Source: an uncultured Lachnospiraceae bacterium | GTDB taxonomy: Bacteria; Bacillota; Clostridia; Lachnospirales; Lachnospiraceae | Direction of reading: 5' to 3' | NCBI GenBank assembly: GCA_947626965.1 | Contig: CANQUH010000020.1 | Span: 1-33,809 of the forward strand | Length of the DNA: 33,809 nt | Part shown: positions 7,418-15,100 of the stretch, piece by piece | How positions within the stretch are numbered: the first letter of the stretch is position 1 | Layout of the letters: every line of letters starts with the position of its first letter | The notes under the pieces: model-generated | Database searches by the model: none | What the model was told of the DNA's origin: nothing | What the model saw: the letters and a program-made list of their open reading frames with translations, nothing else | Made by a program: the position numbers and the translations under genes

Positions 7418-7999
7418 ATGAAAGAAATTATCATTTTAGCAGTACAGCTGGCAGTAACAGCAGGGGCATTTGTTTTGGGCAAGTATGTTTTTCCGAATAT
7501 CCCGAAGACAGTGACGGACAAGCTTACGGAGCTTTCTGCATGGGCTGCAAAGTTCGTTGAATGGGCAAGGGAGTTCAAAAAGACAGAGAGCGGGGCAGCG
7601 AAAATGGAAGCTGTGGTGCAGAAACTGGAAGAAATTGCAAGGGAAGCAGGGCTGGAAGTAACAGAAGACCAGCTGCGGGCAATCGCACAGTCTGCGTATA
7701 ATGCAATGATGGCGGGGGAAAAGGAAGCGGGAACAATCGCAACAGGCGTTCCCCTGGAAGCCGTGACAGCACCGGCACAAACTGTGAACATTTATACTGG
7801 GAAAGCACACGCAGAAGCAGGAGTGACCGCAGTTGCTACAGATAATGTGCCAGAGGGCGCGCTGGGAGAGAACGAAGACGGCAGCATAAATGTGTACAAT
7901 GAAGCAGGGGGAAAAATCGGAACGATCTCTGCGGATGAAGCGAGAGAAGCGGAAAAAAGAATCACGGATATTGTGATTGAAGACGAAGAAGCGGAATGA
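7418..7999 (+). CDS. Phage holin, LLH family
   Basis: 193 residues starting MKEIIILAVQLAVTAGAFVL, a single N-terminal membrane segment. A helical region follows (VTDKLTELSAWAAKFVEWAREF, EAVVQKLEEIAREAG, TEDQLRAIAQSAYNAMM), matching the LLH holin family found next to endolysins in Firmicutes phages. The C-terminal 80 residues are acidic and of low similarity to anything I recognise, so the protein is somewhat long for the family. RBS AAGGGGGAAAG lies upstream of the ATG at 7418. It permits endolysin action at lysis. A strong terminator follows. Confidence 0.85.
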   Translation: MKEIIILAVQLAVTAGAFVLGKYVFPNIPKTVTDKLTELSAWAAKFVEWAREFKKTESGAAKMEAVVQKLEEIAREAGLEVTEDQLRAIAQSAYNAMMAGEKEAGTIATGVPLEAVTAPAQTVNIYTGKAHAEAGVTAVATDNVPEGALGENEDGSINVYNEAGGKIGTISADEAREAEKRITDIVIEDEEAE

Positions 8000-8038
8000 C
8001 CGCAGCAGCTAACAGAATAGGGCAGATTTAAACAGACA

Positions 8039-8076
8039 GACCGCAGGCGGGAAAAAGTACGCCTGCGGTCTATTTT
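8039..8076 (+). terminator. Terminator of the phage late operon
   Basis: A perfect 11-bp stem GACCGCAGGCG (8039-8049) / CGCCTGCGGTC (8060-8070) with a 10-base loop is followed by TATTTT. The next gene converges from the right and ends at 8081, so the hairpin may stop transcription from both sides. Confidence 0.8.
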
Positions 8077-8080
8077 GCGT

Positions 8081-8383
8081 TTACGGGACAAATGCAGAGG
8101 CTGCGGGAGGGGTAACCCCCAGTTTTTTATACAAACGTTCTTCCTGCGTCCGTGTATCTGGAATGCAGTAATCATACTGGAAGCTGCCGCGTTCTGACCA
8201 CCTGCAAATCTCAAACAGCCAGCGCCCGTCCTGCATGGAAATCTCCATGATAAGGCTATTACCACCCGCGCGGAACATAGACTGAATATAGGTGTGAAGC
8301 CATTTAACTGAACGCTTTTCACCGTTAAAATAGCCGTTTAAAGAAATGGAATGAAGCTGCTGTGAAAGTTCATAAATTGTCAT
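8081..8383 (-). CDS. Unknown small phage/accessory protein
   Basis: 100 residues beginning MTIYELSQQLHSISLNGYFN. It is hydrophilic and has no signal or membrane segment. An AGGGGGT RBS lies 9 bases before the ATG at 8383. It faces the late operon tail to tail and may share a transcript with the gene at 8523-8747, although the 139 bases between them (8384-8522) contain several short GC hairpins and no gene I can support. I do not recognise a family. Confidence 0.65.
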   Translation of the reverse strand: MTIYELSQQLHSISLNGYFNGEKRSVKWLHTYIQSMFRAGGNSLIMEISMQDGRWLFEICRWSERGSFQYDYCIPDTRTQEERLYKKLGVTPPAASAFVP

Positions 8384-8522
8384 AACAAAGACCCCCTTAT
8401 GAAAAAGTATAGTTATCGGAATTGCACCCCGTCAGTATTCAGACGCTGGCGGTCACTGCTTCCGGAACTTATGCCCCTGGAAGCCGGGCAGGTGGGCGGC
8501 AGCAGAGCCGCCTGGAAAACTG

Positions 8523-8747
8523 TTAAGCTGTCAAGCTGGGGCACATGGAGTATTGCCCCAACGGATAAATTGTTTCAGCGTTTCTGTATTCAGAAGACTT
8601 GCGGGAAATCCTGCATTTTTTAACTTCTGTGCCGTCTGTGATGGTGATTGTCTGCGCCGTCCGTGCGGTGACGGTGTATGTCCATACACAATTATGATCG
8701 CAAATGCTTGTCATACTGTATTCTTTGCCAACTTCAAATTTCTTCAT
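8523..8747 (-). CDS. Unknown 74-aa protein common in clostridial mobile elements
   Basis: Starts MKKFEVGKEYSMTSICDHNC and has the pattern CDHNCVWTYTVTARTAQTITI plus IYPLGQYSMCPSL near the end. From memory, closely similar short proteins recur in clostridial plasmids, conjugative elements and prophages, with no known function. A GGGGGTAA RBS precedes the ATG at 8747. A minus-strand promoter at 8780-8808 with a palindromic operator between its hexamers lies directly upstream, placing the gene under the presumed control of the ribbon-helix-helix protein encoded divergently at 8917. Confidence 0.72.
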   Translation of the reverse strand: MKKFEVGKEYSMTSICDHNCVWTYTVTARTAQTITITDGTEVKKCRISRKSSEYRNAETIYPLGQYSMCPSLTA

Positions 8748-8779
8748 TTTGATTACCCCCGTTTGTTTTTGATAATGTT

Positions 8780-8808
8780 ATTCTATACTTACGGAAGTAT
8801 ATTTTCAA
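8780..8808 (-). promoter_or_regulatory. Promoter with 18-bp palindromic operator (for 8747 gene)
   Basis: On the minus strand, TTGAAA (8803-8808), a 17-base spacer and TAGAAT (8780-8785). The palindrome TATACTT-ACGG-AAGTATA (8784-8801) fills the spacer, so a bound protein would exclude RNA polymerase. It contains the 13-bp word TTACGGAAGTATA, seen four times in 630 bases. Confidence 0.7.
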
Positions 8809-8821
8809 TAGGCAAAATAAA

Positions 8822-8886
8822 CAAAGTTACGGAAGTATATTTGTGGAATATTTATACTTCCGTAATTGTTGAAAGCATGTTATAAT
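8822..8886 (+). promoter_or_regulatory. Operator pair and extended -10 promoter of the RHH gene
   Basis: The 13-mer TTACGGAAGTATA (8827-8839) and its exact reverse complement TATACTTCCGTAA (8853-8865) form an inverted pair separated by 13 bases. A TGTTATAAT extended -10 (8878-8886) follows; the poor -35 region, about 8858-8863, lies inside the second copy. This arrangement suits autorepression of the gene starting at 8917. Confidence 0.65.
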
Positions 8887-8916
8887 CTGAAATCATAAAA
8901 ATGGGAGGTAAGGAAA

Positions 8917-9189
8917 ATGGAACAGCAGAACGCGGCAGAGCGGAACAGGGGCGGCGGTGTATATCCAACACCACGCGGACCGGCGGCAACGGCAGCGAAG
9001 AATAAACTGCGTGATAAAAAGTATGACCGCGGTGAACTTGCGTTGCCCAAAGGGATGAAAGCAAAGGTGAAGGAAGCGGCAAAGCAGCAGGGGCAGTCTT
9101 TCAATGCGTATGTTGAACAGGCAATAAAGGAAAGATACCTGCGGGAAACCGGGGAGGAAATGGCATGGGAGAAGCAAGAAGAAAGCTGA
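8917..9189 (+). CDS. Ribbon-helix-helix (Arc-type) DNA-binding protein
   Basis: 90 residues. The segment GELALPKGMKAKVKEAAK followed by GQSFNAYVEQAIKERYL has the beta-strand, helix, turn, helix layout of Arc/ParD-type repressors, which dimerise and bind short palindromes through the paired strands. An unusual 38-residue N-terminal tail, rich in Asn, Arg, Gly and Pro, precedes it. GGGAGGTAA is the RBS for the ATG at 8917. Two exact copies of a 13-bp word sit at its promoter and two more in neighbouring promoters, so it is probably the local repressor. No toxin partner is evident, although the overlapping gene at 9165 could be one. Confidence 0.78.
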   Translation: MEQQNAAERNRGGGVYPTPRGPAATAAKNKLRDKKYDRGELALPKGMKAKVKEAAKQQGQSFNAYVEQAIKERYLRETGEEMAWEKQEES

Positions 9190-9431
9190 ACAACATATCA
9201 AGAGAAACGAAAAAGCCAGAGAACGCGCCGGAATGTTACGGGGATATGTTCAGAGAAAATGGGCAGTTACAATATGGTTCAATGATTTGTGATGAAGAAT
9301 TTTGTGATTTCTCTGAAAGGTGCAGAAAAGACAGTAAAGTGAAAGAAAGCACAGCAGAGGGGAAAAGTATTATTAAAAACGGAAAAACACTTGACAAAAT
9401 ATACTTACGGAAGTATAATATAGATAGTTAA
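9165..9431 (+). CDS. Unknown Cys-containing small protein overlapping the RHH gene
   Basis: 88 residues. The ATG at 9165 overlaps the end of the RHH gene by 25 bases and has GGGGAGG at 9151-9157, indicating coupled translation. A central segment (ECYGDMF, MICDEEFCDFSERCRKDS) has four cysteines in a spacing that could bind metal. The last codons run through the promoter-operator of the next gene (9391-9419). No family recognised. Confidence 0.65.
   Translation: MGEARRKLNNISRETKKPENAPECYGDMFRENGQLQYGSMICDEEFCDFSERCRKDSKVKESTAEGKSIIKNGKTLDKIYLRKYNIDS
9391..9419 (+). promoter_or_regulatory. Consensus promoter with RHH operator in the spacer
   Basis: TTGACA (9391-9396), a 17-base spacer and TATAAT (9414-9419): a perfect vegetative promoter. 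The palindrome TATACTT-ACGG-AAGTATA (9400-9417) occupies the spacer and most of the -10. It lies inside the end of the 9165 gene and drives the 49-aa gene at 9475. Confidence 0.78.
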
Positions 9432-9474
9432 GGAAGCAATTCCTTAATGAATCTGGCAAGAGAAAGGAGAAAAC

Positions 9475-9624
9475 ATGGAAGACGAAATGAACACAAGCGA
9501 AATGATAAGAATGCTTGCAGAGGAAAACCAGACAAGAAAGATTTTGGAAATCCTTAATGAATGCAAGGCAAACGGGAAAACGCTTGAAGAAGCAGTAGAA
9601 AAAGTAAAAGCCCTGCTAGCGTAA
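9475..9624 (+). CDS. 49-aa helical protein under the operator-controlled promoter
   Basis: A short gene: ATG at 9475 with AAAGGAG 6-13 bases upstream, TAA at 9622-9624. The product starts MEDEMNTSEMIRMLAEENQ and looks like two amphipathic helices (RKILEILNECK and TLEEAVEKVKALL). It has its own consensus promoter about 55 bases upstream, which is strong support for a real gene despite its size. It could be a small regulator or antitoxin-like peptide; no family recognised. Confidence 0.62.
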   Translation: MEDEMNTSEMIRMLAEENQTRKILEILNECKANGKTLEEAVEKVKALLA

Positions 9625-9735
9625 AAGCAGGACTGGGGAAAACAGAGGGGCGGCGGACTTGCCACCAAAGCCCCCGTCTGTTATTAAAACAATAGCAGAG
9701 CGGGGAAGAAAAGTCAATATGCGGAAGGAATTTTT

Positions 9736-9770
9736 AAAGTTCAGCAGCAGGAAAAGGGCTGCTGGACTTT
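9736..9770 (+). terminator. Stem-loop after the 49-aa gene
   Basis: A 13-bp stem with one mismatch (AAAGTTCAGCAGC / GCTGCTGGACTTT) and a 9-base loop, followed by CCGATTTTAT. It probably ends the 9475 transcript. A second stem-loop, 9788-9818 (GCCC, GGAAG / CTTCC, GGGC), lies just beyond. The rest of 9625-9906 contains no gene I can support. Confidence 0.5.
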
Positions 9771-9906
9771 CCGATTTTATGTGAAATGCCCCGGAAGTGC
9801 TGGGAACGCTTCCAGGGCTGCGCAACGTATATCATACCAGATACAACATACCGCCTGCAATATGATTATAGCAATACCGACAGGGAAATAACAGGAAACC
9901 CGCAAA

Positions 9907-10299
9907 TTATTTTGAAAGCAGCGCGTTCACGATCTTATTGAATTTTTCAATAGAAATAGCGCCGTTCAAATAAAGTTCCTTATAATGATCTATGTCATTT
10001 TGTACATTATCTTTAAATGATTTTGCAGCTTTCCTGTTTATTTTTGGAAGCTCATCAAGCATACCAAGTTCAGAGGCAAGTCTGTAAATGTGTTTGCAGG
10101 GAAGATGACGGCTTTCAAAATCGTAACAAGTGCAGCTGTCAAGTGTTACATTATATGTGCCGTCACGACCTGTTATAGTAGCTTTTTGCTTGTCGGTATT
10201 TACAATAACATTGTCAGAAGTGATGCGTTGAGAAAACGCAATGCGTTTGATTTGCTCATAATCAGTGTGAATGCTTTCTTCCCAGTTCCCAAAGTTCAT
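9907..10299 (-). CDS. Small SWIM zinc-finger protein
   Basis: 130 residues from the ATG at 10299, which has AAAGGGGG 6 bases upstream; the frame stays open to 10350 but has no RBS there. The core is a SWIM motif, Cys56-x-Cys58 ... Cys68-x-His70 (CTCYDFESRHLPCKH), a zinc finger that binds DNA or proteins. An N-terminal beta region and a helical C-terminus follow the usual SWIM surroundings, but no other domain is present. Role unknown; perhaps a phage or element-encoded regulator. An IS30 element is inserted just upstream (end at 10370), with an outward TTGACA in its terminal repeat, so expression may be altered by the insertion. Confidence 0.75.
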   Translation of the reverse strand: MNFGNWEESIHTDYEQIKRIAFSQRITSDNVIVNTDKQKATITGRDGTYNVTLDSCTCYDFESRHLPCKHIYRLASELGMLDELPKINRKAAKSFKDNVQNDIDHYKELYLNGAISIEKFNKIVNALLSK

Positions 10300-10369
10300 A
10301 ATTAACCCCCTTTCAAATAACGTTCCGGAATAAGTACCGCACAAGCTCAATATACAGCGGGGGGGGTAC

Positions 10370-11511
10370 TGTCAATAGTTATTCGACAATATTTTTGAAA
10401 GAAAATTGCGGAATACAGCCGGATGAAAGGGGAAAAGGGAATGAATAAAGGAAGACATATGACAAGGGACGACAGAATAAAAATGGAAACAATGTTGAAT
10501 AGTGGGCATTCAAAGCGGGAAGTGGCAGACTATCTGGGAGTACACAGAAGCACGATTTACAGAGAATACGACAGGGGAAAGTATATGCACACGCTGTCCG
10601 ATCTGACGGAAGAAGAAAGGTACAGCAGTGATCTGGGGCAGCAGAAACATGACTGGAATACGCAGGCAAAGGGGCGGTCATTAAAAATAGGAAATGATAG
10701 AGAGTTGGCAGAATATATAGAAGATAAAATTGTGAACGGCAAGTACAGCCCGGAAGCCGCGCTTGCCACGATAGAAAAAGGGGAAAAGAAGTTTAAAACT
10801 TCAATCAGTGTCAGAACGCTGTACAGATATATTGACAGCGGAATATTTTTGAAACTTACAAACAAGGATTTGCCGATCAAGGGGAACAGAAAAGAACATA
10901 ACAAACGGGTAAGAGTAAGGAAAAGAGACAGCGCAGGAGAGAGTATAGAAAGAAGACCGGAAGAAGCAGAAGACAGGGGGATTTTCGGCCATTGGGAAAT
11001 GGACACTGTAAAGGGCAAGAGGGGAGAAACAAAGTCATGTATGCTGGTCCTGACGGAAAGAAAGACCAGGGACGAAATTATTTTAAAAATGAAGGACCAG
11101 GGCGCGGGTTCTGTAGTAGAAGCGCTGGACCGGTTGGAACGGAAATGGGGAAGCATGTTTAAGAAGGTTTTTAGAAGTATCACTGTAGACAACGGGGTTG
11201 AATTTTCAAATTATGAGGGGATGGAAAAATCAGCGCTGGGAGAGGGGAAGCGCACGTTTGTTTTCTACTGCCACCCGTACAGCAGCTGGGAACGTGGCAG
11301 CAATGAGAACAACAATAGACTCATACGCAGGCACATACCGAAAGGAACAGACTTTGACGATAGAACGGATGCAGATATTGAATATATTGAAAATTGGATT
11401 AACAACTATCCAAGGGGGATATTCGACCATAAAACAGCAGAACAGATGTTTGAAGAAGAACTGCGGAGACTGGCATAAAATTTAAAAAAATTTGTCGCAT
11501 AACTATTGACA
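10370..11511 (+). mobile_element. IS30-family insertion sequence, apparently complete
   Basis: The 1142-bp element has terminal inverted repeats. The left end reads TGTCAATAGTTATTCGACAA (from 10370); the right end on the other strand reads TGTCAATAGTTATGCGACAA (from 11511 backwards), 19 of 20 matching, with weaker similarity continuing inward. One intact transposase gene fills it. No 2-3 bp target duplication is evident (TAC on the left, AGA on the right). An 8-G run ends 3 bases before the left end. Confidence 0.85.
10441..11478 (+). CDS. IS30-family transposase
   Basis: 345 residues. I chose the ATG at 10441 because AAAGGGGA lies about 9 bases upstream; the in-frame ATG at 10423 has no RBS. 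The N-terminal helix-turn-helix (HSKREVADYLGVHRSTIYRE) binds the terminal repeats. The DDE catalytic residues are in WEMDTVKGKRG, ITVDNGVEFSN and GSNENNNRLIRR, with the HIPKGTDF element typical of IS30. The frame is uninterrupted, so the enzyme is probably active. It catalyses copy-out-type movement via a circular intermediate in characterised members. Confidence 0.92.
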   Translation: MNKGRHMTRDDRIKMETMLNSGHSKREVADYLGVHRSTIYREYDRGKYMHTLSDLTEEERYSSDLGQQKHDWNTQAKGRSLKIGNDRELAEYIEDKIVNGKYSPEAALATIEKGEKKFKTSISVRTLYRYIDSGIFLKLTNKDLPIKGNRKEHNKRVRVRKRDSAGESIERRPEEAEDRGIFGHWEMDTVKGKRGETKSCMLVLTERKTRDEIILKMKDQGAGSVVEALDRLERKWGSMFKKVFRSITVDNGVEFSNYEGMEKSALGEGKRTFVFYCHPYSSWERGSNENNNRLIRRHIPKGTDFDDRTDADIEYIENWINNYPRGIFDHKTAEQMFEEELRRLA

Positions 11512-11544
11512 AGACACAGATGTCAAGAGCCATAAAAATTTTAG

Positions 11545-11683
11545 TTGAATATATGTAGAAAATGTGGTATAGTAACAGCAGAAAAGGAAAGCACCCACTC
11601 CAAAGTGGATGCTCCCAATCAAGACAATGTCCTCACGGACACCGCCTATCCTGTGTTGCAGACAGGATAGGCACTTTTATTTT
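11545..11683 (+). ncRNA. Small RNA with own promoter and terminator, convergent to the toxin
   Basis: The promoter is TTGAAT (11545-11550), 17 bases, TATAGT (11568-11573), giving a start near 11580. The roughly 100-base RNA has three stem-loops: GCACCCACT/AGTGGATGC (one mismatch), TGTCC-TCAC-GGACA, and a perfect 11-bp terminator stem GCCTATCCTGT/ACAGGATAGGC (11644-11672) with a 7-base loop, followed by ACTTTTATTTT. It has no convincing reading frame. Its 3' end overlaps the toxin's stop codon (11677-11679), so it is complementary to the toxin mRNA's 3' part and is the likely RNA antitoxin, as in txpA/ratA. Confidence 0.6.
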
Positions 11684-11796
11684 CGCTTTCCCTTTCCCTT
11701 GTAGAGAAAGGCAAGCAACGCTACAATTAAGCTGCCAAAGGCACATAACAAAGTTAATATGCCAATGAAAATCGAAATGATTTCAAAAGCTGTCAT
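11677..11796 (-). CDS. Holin-like type I toxin peptide (39 aa)
   Basis: The peptide begins MTAFEIISIFIGILTLLCAF, has one hydrophobic membrane segment to about residue 32, and ends in the basic tail YKGKGKRK. It matches the putative holin-like toxin family (Hol_Tox type) of Firmicutes, whose members start MTxFExIS and damage the cell's own membrane when over-made. A GGGAGGTGG RBS lies 6 bases before the ATG at 11796. A minus-strand promoter at 11901-11929 would give a leader of about 95 bases. The convergent small RNA at 11580-11683 is the likely antitoxin. Confidence 0.75.
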   Translation of the reverse strand: MTAFEIISIFIGILTLLCAFGSLIVALLAFLYKGKGKRK

Positions 11797-11900
11797 ATAA
11801 CGCCACCTCCCTTCCTATGTATTCCGGCAAGCCGGTCATTAAGCGTTGGGAGGCTGCCACCCCGTCCTGGGTACTTTCCTATGGCTTACGCCACGTTACT

Positions 11901-11929
11901 AATGTATCATTTTTAACATCACATTTCAA
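11901..11929 (-). promoter_or_regulatory. Promoter of the type I toxin
   Basis: On the minus strand, TTGAAA (11924-11929), 17 bases, TACATT (11901-11906). Transcription would start near 11895. The leader down to the toxin ATG at 11796 is GC-rich and can pair with itself, as in other type I toxins where the leader hides the RBS. Confidence 0.55.
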
Positions 11930-11959
11930 CTATTTTTTGAGATCTTTCTGCTTTTTGAT

Positions 11960-12079
11960 TTGATTTTTTATGAAGATATGATATATTGAATATACAAAAG
12001 GGCAGCCGTCCTCAAGGTGGTTGACCTGGTTGGATGACAAAACCACCCATCTCGTTCAAGTTCAGGGTGGTTTTGTTAT
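11960..12079 (+). ncRNA. Second promoter-terminator unit, probable small RNA
   Basis: The promoter is TTGATT (11960-11965), 16 bases, TATATT (11982-11987), and the start would be near 11994. The RNA ends at a perfect 11-bp stem CAAAACCACCC (12038-12048) / GGGTGGTTTTG (12065-12075), with a 16-base loop and T-rich sequence on both strands. The hairpin can therefore also terminate the SNF2 gene coming from the right. No reading frame is apparent. Sequence of this sort (GCAGCCGTCCTCAAGGTGG) recalls the RNA part of holin-like toxin loci, but no second toxin gene is present. Confidence 0.5.
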
Positions 12080-12109
12080 GTATGATTACTTATGATTTTT
12101 CACAACCAA

Positions 12110-15100
12110 CTACAGCAGCGCCAGCAGCTCCTCTCTGCTCATACTGCCGAGCTGCCCGGTCTCACCGCCGATGATCTGCTCGGCCAGATCTCCTTTTTCT
12201 TCCTGCAGCTTCTGAATTTTTTCCTCGATCGAATTTTTTACGAGAAGTTTGTAAACTGTCACCTTCTTCGTCTGCCCGATACGATGCGCGCGGTCGGTCG
12301 CCTGATTCTGAACCGCCTGATTCCACCACGGATCATAGTGGATGACCACATCCGCGCCGGTCAGATTCAGTCCGACTCCGCCGGCCTTCAGCGAGATCAG
12401 AAACAGAGGCACGGTTCCTTCGTTGAACTCCTTCACCAGCTGCAGACGTTTTGATTTGGGTGTGCTCCCGGTGATCGTAAAATACGGAATCTTCGCGTTG
12501 TCGAAGCGCTCCTTCAGCATATCCAGCATGGACGTGAACTGAGAGAACAGCAGCACCCGGTGCTCCCCGTCGATTGCGCTCTGCACCAGTTCCACACAGG
12601 CCTCCACCTTGGCCGCATCTCCATGATAATCCTCAAAACAGAGCTGCGGCGCACAGCAGATCTGGCGCAGCCTGGTCAGCTCCGCGAGAATCTGTATCTT
12701 ATTGCGGCTGAACTCATCGTCGCTCTGCGAAGCAAGACTCTGCTTCATGTGAACCACCTGACCGTCATAGAGCTTCTGCTGCGCGCTTCCAAACTTCACA
12801 TAGCGGATCTCCTCAAGCTTCTCCGGCAGATCCCGCAGCACATCGCCTTTCAGCCTGCGCAGAATAAACGGATTCACCATCTTCTGGAGCCGTTTTGTGG
12901 CCTCTTCGTCATTACTCTTCACGATCGGAATTTCCAGTTCCTTCCGGAACACATCGTACCCGTACAGAAAGCCCGGCATAAGATAGTCAAAGATGCTCCA
13001 GAGCTCGCTGAGCCGGTTCTCGATCGGCGTGCCCGTCAGCGCGAACCGGATTTGGCTGTTTATCACTTTCACCGCTTTCGCGGCCGCCGTCGTGTGATTC
13101 TTTATGTACTGCGCCTCGTCGATGATCTCATAACGGAACAGCTTATCCTCATAGTATGCGATATCGCGCTTGAGCAGATCGTAGGAGGTCACCAGCACGT
13201 CCGCTTCCTGCCAGCGCTCAATCCTGGCATGCCGTTCTTCCTGCGTCCCTGTGACCAGCACAACGGAAAGCTCCGGCGCAAACCGGCGGAATTCCTCCCC
13301 CCAATTGAATACGAGGGAGGCGGGCGCTACCACGAGGGAGACGTCATGCTCTGCCCATTCCGTAATTCTCTCCTGGTCTGTATTCCTCACCATGACCGAA
13401 AATTCCTGCTGCCCTGAGGTCTCTGCCCTGACTGAAATTTCTCCCTGCTTTGTGCTTTCCTCCTGTCCGGAAGGTTCTGCCTGATCTGGTCCCTCTTTTT
13501 TCTTCGATTTCCTGATTCTGGCTGAATTTTTCTTTCGTTCCGCTTCCTCTCCCTGAGCCGAAACTTCCTGCTGTCCTACGGCCTCCGTCTGGCCAGGATC
13601 TTCCGCCGACCGCGTTCCTGCCGAAATCTTCTGCTGCCCTGAGGTCTCCGTTTGACCCGGATCTTCCGCCGGCCGCATTCTTGCCGAAATTTCCTGCTGC
13701 TCCTGCTTCGCGGCCAGCAGCACCGCTATGATCTGCAGCGTCTTTCCAAGGCCCATATCGTCGGCCAGGATGCCGCCGAACTTCCACGTTTCCAGCGTCC
13801 TCAGCCACTTGAAGCCGTCCTTCTGATATTTCCGCATGATTCCGGACAGACTCTCCGGCTCTTCGTAGTCTGCGTCTTTCACGGTCTTAAAACCCTTGAT
13901 GATCTCGCGGAAGTGACTGTCACGGCGGCTGTAAATGTCCTCATTTTCCTCCAGCATCCGGTCAAGATAGAGTGTACGAAACATCGGAAGATGCATTCTT
14001 CCCTGTATGAGCTCCTTCGGCTTTAAATGCATGGAATCCATGAGTTCAGCAAGCATCTGAAGATTCTGTTCCTCGAGATTCACGAAATCCCCGTTCTTCA
14101 GCCGGTAATATTTCTTCTTGAGCCTGTAGCTCTTCAGAATATCCAGTAGCTCACTCTGCGGAACATCGTCGGTCGCAACCTCAAGATCCAGCATTCCGCC
14201 CGCGACCGAAACGCCTACCGACACCTTTACGCGATTAATCACGCGGCGGCTCAGAAAACGTTTCGTGCAGTGCACTTCGCCGAGCTCCATCAGCTGCTCC
14301 ACACCGCTCTCAAGCACCAGATACATCCTCTGCTCATCCCCGCCGCAGAACAGTTCGTCTCTGTCCCAGTCTATTTCCGGAAACCACTGCGACGCCAGAA
14401 ACAATATTTCATTCTCCTTTGCAACATCCCGGAAAGGGGCTGCCTCACGGTCACGGGCCGCTGTATCAAACACAGAGAATTCCTTTTTCCCGTACCGTGC
14501 GTAGGCCCGGCAGGTCATATCGCCGTCTTCCGCGTCCAAATAAAAGAGGAAACTCACCTGAGGCGGCAGGTAAGAGCGGAATTTCTCCGGTTCGGTCTCC
14601 GTGACATCGATGATATCCTCAAGCTGCGGAAGCAGGTCATAATAGAACTGCGCCATATGATTTCTTCCCAGCCGAAAGAGAAATTCATCCTCAGAGGCAA
14701 GTCTTGTCAGGGGCCCGATCCTTTCTGTGAATTTCCTGTCCACCCGGCTGAAATAGTCTCCGTTGATAAAATACATCGAATCTGTCCCCTCATACAGCTG
14801 GGGAATCGTCCCCTTTACACAGATTCCATGAAATTCTTTTCCCCCTTTTGAATCCTCATCCGCTGTGATCTCCATGGTCACTTTGGGATTTGCGTCCATG
14901 GCTGTCAGCATCTTCTTCTTTTTATCCGGAGCATCCTTGTCCTCAAATTCCACCGGCCCGTTCTGCAGCCTCGCGTAAAACTCATCCAGCCGCCATCCAT
15001 ATAGATTCAGCGAAGACCCGCTTTCCAGGCGTCTCATCCCATAATAATAATTCCAGGAATCGACAAGTCTCTGCGTAAATTCCTGTTCCTCGCGCACAAT

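Noticed and set aside
8399..8885. Plus-strand frames across 8399-8885
   Set aside because: They run antisense to the 8523-8747 gene and through the operator-promoter region; no RBS or family resemblance.
9736..9818. Two neighbouring stem-loops considered as a CRISPR or riboswitch
   Set aside because: There are no direct repeats with spacers and no recognisable aptamer core; a terminator plus a second hairpin is simpler.
11512..12110. Prophage attachment site at the mobile/chromosomal junction
   Set aside because: No tRNA, integrase or duplicated core could be identified in the window; the left prophage end is outside it.
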